The notes below the pieces were generated by a model, which was not told the DNA's origin, did no database searches, and worked only from the letters and a program-made list of their open reading frames with translations. Below are positions 32,271-43,710 of a DNA stretch of 64,000 bases, in pieces. The DNA is taken from positions 5,001 to 69,000 of the forward strand of contig BDSI01000226.1 in assembly GCA_003117195.1 (NCBI GenBank). The letters are read 5' to 3'. The number at the start of each line of letters is the position of its first letter. The stretch's first letter is position 1. The stretch is from Eudorina sp. 2006-703-Eu-15 (Eukaryota; Chlorophyta; Chlorophyceae; Chlamydomonadales; Volvocaceae). The position numbers and the translations under genes are program-made.

Positions 32271-33467
32271 ATGCACACAAAGCGACTCCCGGGTGCTGCA
32301 TTTCAAATGCACAGCGTTAAAGGAAGGCCTCAGATTTGTGGGGTAGCAGCACACGAGTCACGGCGCGGGGAGCTGCAGCGGCGGTCTGTGCGTTCTGGTT
32401 CCATGAAAGTGGATCATAACTACAAGGAGGATGCATATAACAGGTATTGTTTGAGCTGCGTCTTTGGCGCAAATGGAGGCGTCAGTGTCATGTCGTCAGC
32501 CATGTGTCCGTAAGCGGACCGATCCCCGCAGCTGGCACGCAGGTACCTTAGACAGACTGTGCTCGTTTTTATAGAATGCGGTTCCCTAGATTCGTCATAT
32601 CTGCGCTCCAACTTAAATTTAAGTGGGTGGGCGGGTGGGCGCGCCGTTAAGAGGTGAAGTGCGACCAACGGTCGGAAAGAAAAGCCCTTGCGAAAGTGAA
32701 TCGACATTGCATAGTGTAATTTTCAAGCCATTTGTTGCTCCGGTGCGCGGCCTTGTCACCATAAGCCGTTGACTGTTTCCCGATTCGCGCGCACCAGAGA
32801 ACCCCGGCCCAGTTTTGGGTCACGACTCCCGTTGCCCCTCTTCCTCCCCCTAGTCCTCTTCCTCCCCCTCCCCCTCCCCCTCTTCCTCCCCCTCCTCTTC
32901 CTCCTCCACCACCTCCATTTCGTCCCCTCAGAAACCCCCGGCTGCCATTCCCCCAACCCGCCAGGAACATGCAGCGCCAGATGGGCTGGAGCCATCTGAA
33001 CCCGTACGAGTACCACTACGACCGCGGGCTGTACTACCACGAAATCATCCCCAACCTCATCTGCGGGTCGCAGCCGCGCAACTCGGCCGATGTGGACATC
33101 CTGGCGGAGACGGAGGGCATCACGCACATCCTCAACCTGCAGCAGGACAAGGACATGCACTACTGGGGGGTCAAACTGGAGGACATCCGGAAGGCCTGCT
33201 CGCGGCACTCCATCAACCACATGAGGCGCCCGGTGGGACCCGTCCGGCCCCGGCCCTCAACCCTGGGTGGTTGGAGGGAGGGTTCCGGGGACAGCGGCAG
33301 GAGGGAGGGTCCCGGGCACGTAACACCAGGCTAGGGTGGGTCGGCAACGGGCTCGACCCAGGGGGGGCAGGAGGAAGGTGGTGGGTGTACAGGAGGAAGG
33401 TGGTGGGTGTTCAGGAGGGGCACACAACCGCGGCGGTACCGGGAGCGCAAACAGCTGCTGCTGCTGC

Positions 33468-33535
<68 letters not shown>

Positions 33536-35286
33536 CAGCGAAGGGGACCGTGATTGCACCCAGTCATGCACCCAGTCATGCACCCAGGCCGATTGCGCCC
33601 CCGGCGAGGGTCGCGTGGAGGGGTTTGCGGCCACCACTGCGGGAGGATCGCGTGGACGGTCTTGCGCTGCAGGTCCCTACCCGTCATCGTTCTGCTCTCC
33701 TCTCCTCTCTCGCCCGACAGCACGGGCGTACATCTGCAGGGATGGATAGTTGGTTGGGTTGGTTGGTTGGTTGGGTTGGTTGGGTTGCAAGGCGGCTGTC
33801 CGGCTCTCCTCTCCCTTCTGAACCGCCTGTCCCTCCCCCCGGGGCGGGTTCGGTGTGCCCCCGCAGGCCCGCGACTTCGACCCGCACAGCCTGCGCCGTA
33901 CAATCCCGGGCGCCGTACACTCCTTGACCCAGGCGCTCAACAGCAACGGCAGGTAGGTCCCAACGCGATACCTAACGGCTGGTGGGCAGAAAGGATGGTG
34001 CCGTACGCGCCGCGGAGCGACCACCTGAGACATCCACGAGGGCTTTCTTCCCCGCGGGCCAAGGGGAGGGGGATACCGGTAACCGGTAGACTGGGGGGAG
34101 GAGGGAGAGGGGACCGGGGATTGTCGGCTTGGTGCTGCTTTGCGGTTTTCGCTGTCTTGGAACCACCTGTGGAGGCCAGGGACCAGGGACCGGGGGCCTA
34201 CTACCCGGGGGACCCTCCGCAGGGTGCTCGTCCGAGTCGCCGTACCGTACCGTGTTGTGCTGTGCCGTACTGTGCCGTGGCGCACGCCTCCGGCGCAAAC
34301 ACAGCACACGAACCCCACTACGGAACCCTTTGTTCCCTCATCGCGACAGGGTGTGTAAAAGAGAACTGAGCCGCGAGAAGTGACGTCCAGCGTAACAGGC
34401 GATGTAGGCAACGGAAGTAAATGACACCCGAAATACCCGGGTGTGTGTGTGTGTGCCTCGCCCTTTCCCCCCGCAGGGTGTACGTGCATTGCACGGCGGG
34501 TCTGGGCCGAGCGCCTGCCGTCTGCATTGCCTACCTGTACTGGTGGGTACGGCCGCGGTGACGGCCACTTTCACCGGGCGGGGGGCGGGGCGGGGTCGCG
34601 GGTTTAGGGGTTGGGGGCTGTGGGGTTGGGTCTAGGGTTTGTGGGGGGGGCTGTAGCACCGTCCCCACCACCACAACTGTCACAACCGTTACGACCGTCA
34701 CATGCCGCCACGCCATGCGCACGTGCAGCAGCAGCCCGGGCAACATGCCACCACGCCCTGGTCAAACGTGCTCACGTCTCACGTCTGGGGCTGCCGTCAT
34801 CCACAGAGCCAGAGGGGCCCTATGGGATCACGGGGCAACCACTTCCAACAGAGCTCAGGCCAGTTTACTACGAACACGTGCCTCCCATTTCTCTTGCGCC
34901 TGCTGTAATTCGCCGTACTTTGTCGTACGTAATTGTTCCTGAAAAGGTTCACCGACATGCAGCTGGACGAGGCGTACACCTTCCTGACCAAGATCCGCCC
35001 ATGTGGACCTAAACGCGATGCCGTACGGGGCGCCACATACGATGTGCTGGCCTGCGCCAGCTGCTGTACGACGGCGGCGTCCAACGGTAACGGTAACGGC
35101 ACCGGCCTGCACGCGCACCAGCTCCATGGCCATCATCATCCGCACGGCGGCAACCACAACGGGCAGGGCGGCAACGGGGCGGCGGACTTCAACGCCTTCG
35201 ACGGACTCCCCGCGGACGCCTTCGCCTCTCTTTCGGAGGACGATCGGTTCGCGCTGCAGTACCGAGTGCTGAAGGGGCTGTGCTGA
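32271..35286 (+). CDS. LSF2: LSF2-type phosphoglucan phosphatase, plastid-targeted
   Basis: Removes phosphate from starch glucans, in plants mainly at C3, allowing amylolysis in the chloroplast. Exons: 32271-32443, 32965-33232, 33867-33952, 34477-34542 and 34947-35286; phases match and give 310 residues, close to the plant enzyme. Exon 1 is rich in Arg/Ser/Ala and reads as a transit peptide, then KVDHNYKEDAYN. The phosphatase domain starts LNPYEYHYDRGLYY and contains PNLICGSQPRN, THILNLQQDKDMHYWGV and HMRRPARDFDPHSLR (probable general acid Asp150). The active-site loop is VYVHCTAGLGRAP with Cys181 and Arg187, and the family-specific CGPKRDAVRGATYD follows. There is no CBM48 starch-binding domain, which separates LSF2 from SEX4. 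The only addition is a His/Gly/Asn-rich insertion near residues 240-270. The C-terminus (FDGLPADAFASLSEDDR) aligns with the plant C-terminal motif that packs on the phosphatase domain. Confidence 0.92.
33453..33533 (+). repeat. CTG trinucleotide tract in an LSF2 intron
   Basis: About 27 CTG-phase triplets interrupted by two or three CCG units. It lies in the second intron of LSF2, which also contains a TTGG-rich run near 33750-33790. Confidence 0.9.
34111..34162 (+). repeat. Diverged copy of the 60-bp dispersed repeat
   Basis: Retains GATTGTCGGCTTGGTGCTGC and TTTTCGCTGTCTT in the same order as 7349-7411 and 27298-27358. It lies in an intron of LSF2 and is clearly more diverged than the other two. 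Confidence 0.55.
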
Positions 35287-38200
35287 CTGCTGAGCAGCAT
35301 GGAGCGAGTAGGGAGGTTGGGGGAGGGAGGGATGAGGAAGGGCGGAAGAGAGAGAGGGCGGAGGAGACCCTGCGACGTGGGCCGCCGCCACCCAACCGAC
35401 GGTGGCATGATGTACAACAACGACGGAGGATATGGGTTTGTGTGCGTACGACAAGAATCGCACACACACACACACACACACGCGCGCGCGCGCACGAGGG
35501 AGATGACATGAGATGCGAGATATTCCGGCAACCTCGCGAGGGTGGGGCAGTGTTGGTTCAAGTCGATCGAGGCCGAGGCCGATTGCGAGGAGGTTTGCGG
35601 GGAGGAGGTCTGCCGTACAGGTGGCTGTCCACGTCAGCAGGGGTTGCTTGCATGCGGAATGGCGTGTCTCATTGAGCGCCGCGTGGTGTCGTCGCTGAGT
35701 CAGCACGGCGGCGTCGTACCTGGAGGAAGAGGGCGCCGAGTGGGTAGTCAACGTGCGGAGGGGCCCCGTTAGAGACGGTCGCGAACGCGGCAGCGATGGT
35801 GTGTGACGGGCGCCCGGCGGGCCGGCGGCGCGGCGCGGCGCGGCTGGTCATTTTAAGGAACGCCGGGATTCGCGAGGGCGGCAAGTGTCGGGTGCCGAAT
35901 GTCGAACGGTTATGTCGAGCACGATGACGGACGTTTCGACCACCAGTACTTGTCGTACTGAGCGGCGTCCGTCGCCGCTGTCCTGCCGCGAGGGTGCGCC
36001 CGCAGCGTTGCGACTGTGATTGCGATTGCGGGGCTGCACACGAGGAGGGCCGCGGCACTCCGCAATCGCGCTATGGCGCTGGGTCGTCCACGGTGGTTCA
36101 TTTTCTTGCGACCTTAAAGTGGCCGTTGCCGCCCTTCTCGTCGTTACCGCAGCAGCAGCGTCTGGGGCTGCGGCTGCGGTCGCGGTAGCGCCTATAGCAC
36201 CACCAGCAGCAGCATCGCATCCACATGTGTGCGTATGTCTGTGCGTATGTCTGTGCGCATGTACGCTTGATTGTTTGTTTGATTGCTTGTTTACTTGGTT
36301 CGGTTCGGTACTGGCAAGCAAGCAATTACTCGCTGTCCTTGCTGCCATGTGATTGTCTGTGTTGAGTGTGCGTTCCCGCACATCCGTGGTGTTTGAGGGA
36401 GGTTCATGGCTGCCCCGGGCGCACACCCGCGTGGCCTGACGGGGGCATATGCCCCTCGCCCCCCTGCTTCTGATCCTCCAGGGGAGGGCCCCGCCGGCGC
36501 TGGCCGCCGTGGCCTGTTGGAAGCTTGTCTTTTTGATGGTGTTTTTTATTGTTTGCGGTCCCGCATCGCCGCTGTCGTCGTCCGCTGTTGATGTTGGTGG
36601 TGTCGCCTGGCATGTGTCGATGTATGTTGGGGTGCATATCGTGTCAGTGTGTTGGTTTCACTTTCACGAAGAAACAAGCACGAGCCCGGAACGAATTCGG
36701 ACGAAGTCGCAACACCCGGATCACGGAGGAGGACATTGACCGGACTTCGGGATGTGGGACCTGCAGGCAAGTGGTGGTGGTGGTGGTGGTGGTGGTGTCA
36801 TTGCTTGGGTCTCTCTATCCATCGGGGTGTGATGATGCGCGAGTGGGGCGAGGTGCGGTGGGGCGGGGTGGCGTGGGTTGGGTTCTGGCATACGCGGATT
36901 TGTCGAACCACAAGGGGGCCGCGGCCGGCAGCAGCACCGGGCCGGCTCCTGGCCCTTCGCGCCGGGACGGCCGGCGATCCGACTCCTCCGGACCGCCCAT
37001 GATTCCCATCTGATTCCCATCCCCTGCGAAGATCTTCTGAAGCCTGTTTAAGCAAGGTCCCTATTTAAGAAAGACGCGCTTGTATGTGTATGTGTGTGTG
37101 TGTGTGTGGCCCTAAGGGTCCTAGTACGGTACTTACGTATGGCCTCTTGTCCCTCCCTTTCCTTTGCAAACCGGGGAAGGTTCCTGGCCCTTTAGGAAAT
37201 CCGTTACGTTCCAAGGCCTCGGGCCGTAGTACAGGGCGACCGTTGGGTCGGTTTCGTCGACTGTCAAGGGGCAGGTGTGACCGGCTCGGGTGGCTCTCGA
37301 AAGGTGTGTGGTGAGGCGCACCCCGGCTCGGGTGGATGGCATCTGGCGTTCGGGGCTCAGCCCTTCCGTGTGTGGGCTGTAGCAGTGCATGGGTGTGCTG
37401 GGTCCAGAGTCGTGAGTTCAGGAACCCCACAGCTCGGGACTCCTCTAGTGGTGCATCGCCCAGGCACAGCTGTGGAGTTACAACGGGGACAGAACGGATG
37501 CGCCAGGACGGCGGCCGCCGCGGCGGGGAAGCCTGAGGCGAGTCGAGGGGGCGGTGCGGTGCGCTGCGCTGCGGCGGATGTGTTGGGTCAGGCTGCAAGG
37601 GGGCGATGGCGGGCTTCCTGGCCGCCCGGACTGCGCGCTGTCTGCGCCCTGATGTCTGAGCTGGGCGTCAAGTGTACTCCGCGCTGCGTGGGAGGACGGT
37701 TCCCGCTTTTTTCCCCGTGGGGGAGGTGGCCCATGGGTCGCTCGCAATGTCGCACTCGGGCCGGGGCAGTCGGTGTCGATCCATTCGCGCCAAAACGAGG
37801 CGGCAGCCGCCGGCCTTCCGACCGCACGGCTCCGGCACCGCAGAACCCCCCGGGGTCCCGGCCCGGCCCGGCCCGGCCCGCTCCCCAAAGTATTCTGTAT
37901 CGGCCGCGCTGTGGCGCGCAGGTGGCGCAGGTGGTGTTCATGCGCAGTCATCAGGCAAAAGCAGTTATCGGACTCACCCAACGGTTGAAGGCGGGCGAGG
38001 ACAGCGGTCACGGCCATACCTCAACACTGATTTTGACAAGTGTGTGTTACTTTTGAGGCGGTTGGGACTTGCTGCTCTGCCCAACGGGTGCCTTCACGAG
38101 GGGCCTGTTGGCAGCGCTGCGCCAGCTTAGCCCAGTCACCCGCATCCATTGGCCCGTCGAATGTTGGCAATTGGGTGTAACATACTGTAACATAAACCCT

Positions 38201-38932
38201 CTCCTCCGGTCCCGGACGATCACCAAAGCAGCAAAATGTATGACCGGCGATTTAAGTGCGGCGCCGGCCTCTCCTCAGGCCCCGGACCGCTAACAACGTG
38301 TAACCAGCCGTTCAAGTGCGGCGCCGGCCAGGCCTGATCGACCTGGCTGGCTGGTTGGCTGCACGCTGCAGTCGCCATTCTGCACTACCGTACACTTGGC
38401 GGCAGGCGTCCCTCCGCGCCCTGAACAGCCTCCTCAGCCCACCAGGCCCCAGCCAAGGCTCAGCACAGACCAGCGCGTGGCGGCCTCCCCTTGGATGAAA
38501 CATCTGGCATTCGCTGCGGCCAGCGACCCGGCCCTCCACCGACCTCCCCCGATGTCATCTCCCGACCTAGCCCCCCAGCCCCCTCAACATCTCCCGACCT
38601 AGCCCCCCAGCCCCCTCAACATCTCAACGGCCCCCCCCTTCGTGCCGGGCCTGTCCCAGGGAAACGGCGCGACACACTCAACCCACCGCGCGCCGAGGGT
38701 CGCGCACGGCGAGAAGGGTAGCCACCCGAAGCCGCCCCAAGTCGGCCGCTCCCGGCCGCCCGAAGCCCATTCATTGAACTCCAAGGCATCTTTCCGTCCC
38801 CGGTGCGCCTGGTGCATGTCCTCCTACGCTCCTCGTACCTCACCCATACGCATACCGCGCAAAGGTAAATAGATAAGCGCACCAGCCGTAAGTCAAGCGA
38901 CGCTCAAGTTGGTGCAGACACACACACGGTAC

Positions 38933-38993
38933 TGGGCGCCACCCGGCCCCTCGCATAGCACGCACTCCTGTTCTGCCTGCTTAAACAACACAC
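38933..38993 (+). repeat. Dispersed 60-bp repeat (partner at 18210-18269)
   Basis: Shares GGGCGCCACCCGGCCCCTCG and CCTGTTCTGCCTGC with 18210-18269, in the same orientation and ending in an ACACAC-like tail. Confidence 0.8.
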
Positions 38994-41051
38994 GGTACGC
39001 CAGCGGCATGCGCACGAAAATTGAGTTGTGTCAGCAGTGCCGATGCCGCTGCGTGCTTGCGACATTTCTCAGTGACAGATAAGAGGCTCCGAGGGCCATG
39101 CAGCAGTGATCGTGCACGAAATACGGCATCTGTACATTGTACGGGCACACACGGTGCAAGACTGTAGTTGGATCGTCAGCCATCCGGCCGCCCGCGGTGT
39201 GCGCCTTGGTGGTTGGTGCCCCCCGGCTAGCCGCCGAGCCCTCATGTCGGCTAACAACGACGTGCTAGCGTCACCTCCTGACACCTTCTGACACCTTCTG
39301 ACACCTTCTGGCGACACGGACTACAAATGCCCCTTCCAGTGACCGAGGATCGACCCGTGGGTCAGACGGGCGAGGGCCGCGCCGCCCACCAAGGTTCTTG
39401 AGTCCTGGGGTCCCGGGAGGGCGAGTGCGAAACCCATCGGGACCGCAGGACGGCTCAACGGCACAGCTGGCCGGCCCGACATGTTCCGACGTCGAGAATA
39501 GCGGAGAGCATCAGCGGTAGCGGCAGAGCAGATATCAGGTCGCCGTAATAACCTCGTCTGCGCCAGGAGCACTCTTCCAGCGTGGTCTTCCACGCGGGTC
39601 CGGCGCGGTCCGGTCGGGTCCGACGGCCCGAGTACGACGGCCCGACCCGTCGTACTTGCGACCATCAGACCATATGCCATCCACGCCATCGCCGTTCGCA
39701 TGCCACCGACCTGCCGAATGTACGGGTGTGCGAGACAGGACGCGCCAAGTCACTACACACGGCTCATATGCGGGGAAAATTGAGCCGTACAAGTCGTACT
39801 TGCGTTCAGTAAACGTCGTACTAATCACCACAGCGGAAAATTGCACCTCGTGGGCCCCCTCTGGAGGAGCGGAGCGGAGGGGCGTCGAAAATGGGCATGC
39901 AGGTCCTCAGGGCCGCAGTCTTTTGACCGCCACATGCCGTACACGCAAACACACAGACACACAGACACGCCTGGGCGGTTATGGGTGTGGCTCCTCATTG
40001 GACACACAGACACACAGACACGCGCGCGACCGATTCGCCCATCCCTCCCAACCACGCGCGCGGCAGAGCGGATCGGTCCTTCGCTTCTTCATCGGCACCC
40101 GCCCCCACCGCCTCACGGCATCTAGCGTGTACGGCAGTGCGCCCGACAGAGCATCTCGCACATCTCTCAAAAGAGCAAACACCCCTGTCTTTCGTCGTAG
40201 CTGCCGCACGGACGGACGTTACAGACACACGGGTCGACACGGGCCGGGCCCGACACCGTAAGTTCATGGTAGGTCATAGATTACACGTCCGCCTTGTACC
40301 GGTTACCATGACGTGCAGAAGTCCAGGGAGCTCACCCACCCGCACGAAAGCGCCGAAATGCGGATGATGGTGGTGGTGGTGGTGGTGGTGGTGATGCCAA
40401 AAATGTGTTCCGGTGCTACGGAGGCAGTGAGGTGTTCGCGGGTGCAGAGACGCGGCACGCGACGCGGGATGCCGCCGCGGCTTTTGGCCCGCCATCCTCC
40501 GACTCACACCGTCCTAATCATCCTCACCGTTCCACCAATTAAGTCCAGAAATGTACAACAATGAGCTTGGTTGGGCGGTTTTTTTTTGAAATAGACCCCA
40601 CGGACTGAAATCTCCCTTCACCGCCCCCCGACACAAGCAACCACCCGCAACCAATGCATCCTGGTCTCCGCCGCCCATTTCCCGCAACACAATGAAATTC
40701 AAATTCAAATTCAATTCGAAAGCGCATCCATCTTGGTGGTCGATGACAGCCAACCAACGTACCAAAGGCATCCATCCCAGCCAACCCGAACCCAACCAAC
40801 TAACGAACCCACCAACCAAAACCCAGAACGATCCAGGGAGCCAGGACCCCGTCCCAACCACCTCAACCAACCCAACCAACCGAGCGACGGCTCGTGTACG
40901 AAGCAAACAAACCCAACCAAAGGGCACCCGAAGACGCCACCCCATGCAACCGAACGATGGCCTTTTTCATCATATAATGAGGCGCGCACTCACCCAAGGA
41001 ATTCTATCATTTAAATTTTTTAGTTCACGAAAAATATGCGTCGGCTGATTT

Positions 41052-41111
41052 GCGAGAAATACCTGTCTCGCGCGGCGCGGGTACCTGCTTTGCGAGAAAT
41101 ACCTGTCTCGC
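41052..41111. repeat. Two identical 20-base hairpins 40 bp apart
   Basis: GCGAGAAATACCTGTCTCGC occurs at 41052-41071 and again at 41092-41111. Each copy is an inverted repeat (GCGAGA / TCTCGC, perfect 6-bp stem, 8-base loop). Each is preceded by a TT or TTT step. It lies about 670 bases past the stop codon of the minus-strand DUF506 gene, so it may be in or near its 3' UTR. Confidence 0.85.
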
Positions 41112-41777
41112 CACCGCCGCGTTTCAACCGTTGAACGGGGGTTACCTCCACCTCGTCTTTTCCCGACCGTCAGGAACGCAGCCGTCCGTCCTCCCAACCA
41201 ATTGCAAGGTGCCGGGATGGCACGTCCGTCAACGGCGGCGTCGGATGATGCCCTGGCCCCGCAGCCGCTCTGGCCAACCCTGGCCCACAGATCCCCACCC
41301 TGACCCACTCCCGAGTCGACACCGCCGCGACCATGCACCCCTGGGGGGCGCAGCGCCGCAGCCATGCCCCTTGCATGAATGACATGCACTCCCGCTGCCT
41401 GGCCGCCGACAAATACCCATATCCATACTCACAAAAGCCCCCCCGGTGACTTCGCTCAACACACACGTCCCCCCCGCCCTGGCCCAGCTGCAGATCCAGG
41501 TCGCCGAAGGTCGCAAAACTGGTGGCTGGATGCTGCGGCGCCGTGCGTTGCACATCTCGAGATGGGGCCTTTCGAACGTTTAGAAGGCTGCCCTGCACGA
41601 TGACCGCGCTCACCGCACGCATTGGGATGTTGGTCACCGCGTACACGTGCACGTGATCAGCACCCCATGCCATCGAACTCAGCCCCCCCTGCAATCTCAG
41701 TCAGCACCCCCTGCTGTCACCAGCGGCCCGCCATCGGGGGCCTCAGTGCGCGGCACCGCAGTACCGTACGGCTGTGC

Positions 41778-43710
41778 CTACTGCTGCCGCCGAGGTCGCG
41801 ACGGGATGGCGACGGCGGCGGCGGTGGCGGTGGCGGCCGGCGAGATCGCATCCACCTGTTTTACCGCTGGGGTCATGCTGCGTGAGGCTGTAGCAGCAGA
41901 TGCTCGTACAGGAGTTTCACCTGGCGAAGCTTTTACTACAGCCTCCTCTGGAGTGGCCTGCCCTACGGGCTCCTGGGTGTACGGCGTACGGCTGCGGCTG
42001 CGACGACGCCGTGACGCCGCCGCCTCCAGCAGCTTGCGCGTCAGGCCCGACACTCGACAGCTCTGGTGCGCTGCAGCAGTGCGGTCCGACCCATGGGTCT
42101 CGGGCGGCGTGGCGCCGGCGGCCGTGGCGCCCCTGCAGGTCTCCCATGAGTCACCGGTTCCGGTCCCCGAGGGGGCGTCGCACGTGCAACCGTGACGGTT
42201 GTGTTGGTTGCAGTAGCCGCCGGCGCTGCAACCGCTGTTGCCGCCACTGCCGCTCTTGTCGCGGCCACTGCTGCTACTGCAGTTGCTGCTGCCATTGCTG
42301 CTGCTAGTTGTGATAATGTTGTCACCCGACGGGATGCCGCCGGCCGCGGCTCGTGCGCCGGCTCCGGTGTGCGAGGGGGTCTCCTCCAAAGCCTCCATGC
42401 GGGATCTGCCATGACCGCAGCCGGGGTCGCCGCCACTGCTGCTGCTGCCGCTCCTGCTGCTGCTACTGCTGCCACTGCCACTGCTGGCGCTGGTGCTTCT
42501 GTCGCCGCCGCGGACGACCCCCTCCGAGTTTGCGGCGCCCGGGTCCGACCGCGAGGGTACGGACGTGAGCGAGCTGGGGGCCGACAGCCCGCCCAGCCCG
42601 CCCGCCGGCTCGGAAGCCGCAGCGCAGCGGCCGGGTCCCGTGCTGCTGTCGGCCCGCTGCGGTGGGGCCTCATCGCCCCTGCGGGAAGTGGCACGCGCAG
42701 CCGGGGATGCGGACAGCGCCGCAAGCTGCCCCGCCGCGCGACCGTGGCTCTTCGCCGGCGAGCAGCCGGCGGCGGCCGCCTCCGCCTTCCGTTTGAACCC
42801 TTGTATCTTGTACGGGCTGCTGGCGGCGCGGTTTGCGGCAGCATCCGCGGCCCTATCAGAGGCGATAGCGGGCAGGGGATCTAATGGGCCGGGTTTGCCG
42901 AACAAGCCCGCGGGGTAGGCGGGCTGGGAATGCGAGGTGTGGAGGAGGACCGGGTGCAGGGAGGTGCGCGGCGGGACACACACGTCGTCCGTGAACCGCT
43001 CGGGGAACCAGTTGGAGAAGAAGGCGCGCCGGCTGCGCCAGGGAGGGAGATCGTGGCCCTGGGTTGCGGCCTCACGCTCCAGGGTGTCCGACATCAGGTT
43101 GACCAGCGCGGTGACCGATGCCATCGTGCCCACAAGCAATTGCGGCAGCGCATGTACGCAGGCCGCGTAGGTGCCCCCCGAAAGGCCCATGTAAAAGAAA
43201 CAATCCCTAAAGTTTACATCCACAATGATCGCCGCGCCTGCGCGTGCGAACGGGAGGAGCCATTAGCGCTGCGAACTAATCGAACAGCCGGTGAAACGCA
43301 CAAGCGCACAAAGCCATTTGCTAACATTGTGGCTACGAATCCAGTCTCGTTATTGACGAGTTCGTCAGGTGTGCGAGGCGGTGAACCAGGGTTCCGACGT
43401 GGCAATTTGACGACAAATTGCCGGGGCGCAGAATGCAAGCCTACATACCTCCAAGATGAGTCTGAACGAGAAGGTATTGATGTCTCAAGCTGTGGAAACC
43501 CTGGGGCAAGCTGGTTCGGACTGTGACGAGAAGTTGTTTTTTCGCGAGCGCCCGACCAAACTCCAGCGCTGACCCGTAAGTTGCGGGGTCGAAGATTTGA
43601 TTTGCAATCGACCTTACGATATTCAAGGCAGAATGCTCAGAGGGGGTCAAGAGAACACTGTGGCGCGCACGGTGCCCTGCAACGGCAGGCTCGGCAGCAC
43701 CGTTCTGCAT
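41778..43710 (-). CDS. DUF506 (PDDEXK_6-like) family protein with long Ser-rich tail
   Basis: Two exons on the minus strand, 43710-43449 and 43237-41778, join in phase 1 to give about 573 residues. The conserved part covers roughly residues 25-175: KKQLLVTVRTSLPQGFHSL and RHQYLLVQ, then IIVDVNFRD, then YAACVHALPQLLVGT, and finally DLPPWRSRRAFFSNWFPE. This follows the order of the plant DUF506 family, in which an H-Y-x-x-V strand and an IVDVxFR strand precede the LPPWR...KW motif; the family has been related to PD-(D/E)XK nuclease folds, but its function is not settled. After residue 180 comes about 390 residues of low complexity, Ser/Gly/Ala-rich, with a short basic RRRRSRSRTP segment that could act in nuclear import. 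Upstream exons may exist because the frame stays open before the ATG used. I call only membership of the family, not an activity. Confidence 0.75.

Larger units (their letters stand above)
35287..41777. other. 6.5-kb spacer between convergent genes
   Basis: No gene could be supported on either strand; reading frames here lack family resemblance and are cut by repeats. Contents: a CA/CG alternating run (about 35460-35495), TGTGCGTATGTC steps (about 36220-36260), GGT runs (about 36771-36798 and 40364-40392), a dispersed repeat (38933-38993), a 34-bp duplication (about 38565-38635), an 11-bp TGACACCTTCT triplicate (about 39280-39312), CACAGACA runs (about 39945-40025), an AACC-rich stretch (about 40780-40930) and a pair of identical hairpins (41052-41111). 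It probably includes 3' UTRs of both flanking genes. Confidence 0.5.

Noticed and set aside
36449..36739. 96-residue plus-strand frame with a hydrophobic N-terminus
   Set aside because: The hydrophobic stretch falls in ordinary spacer sequence, ends without a domain and lacks plausible exons on either side.
41647..42918. Ala/Arg-rich plus-strand frames opposite the DUF506 gene
   Set aside because: They are shadows of the Ser-rich minus-strand coding tail. The minus strand carries the conserved domain and a phase-matched exon junction.
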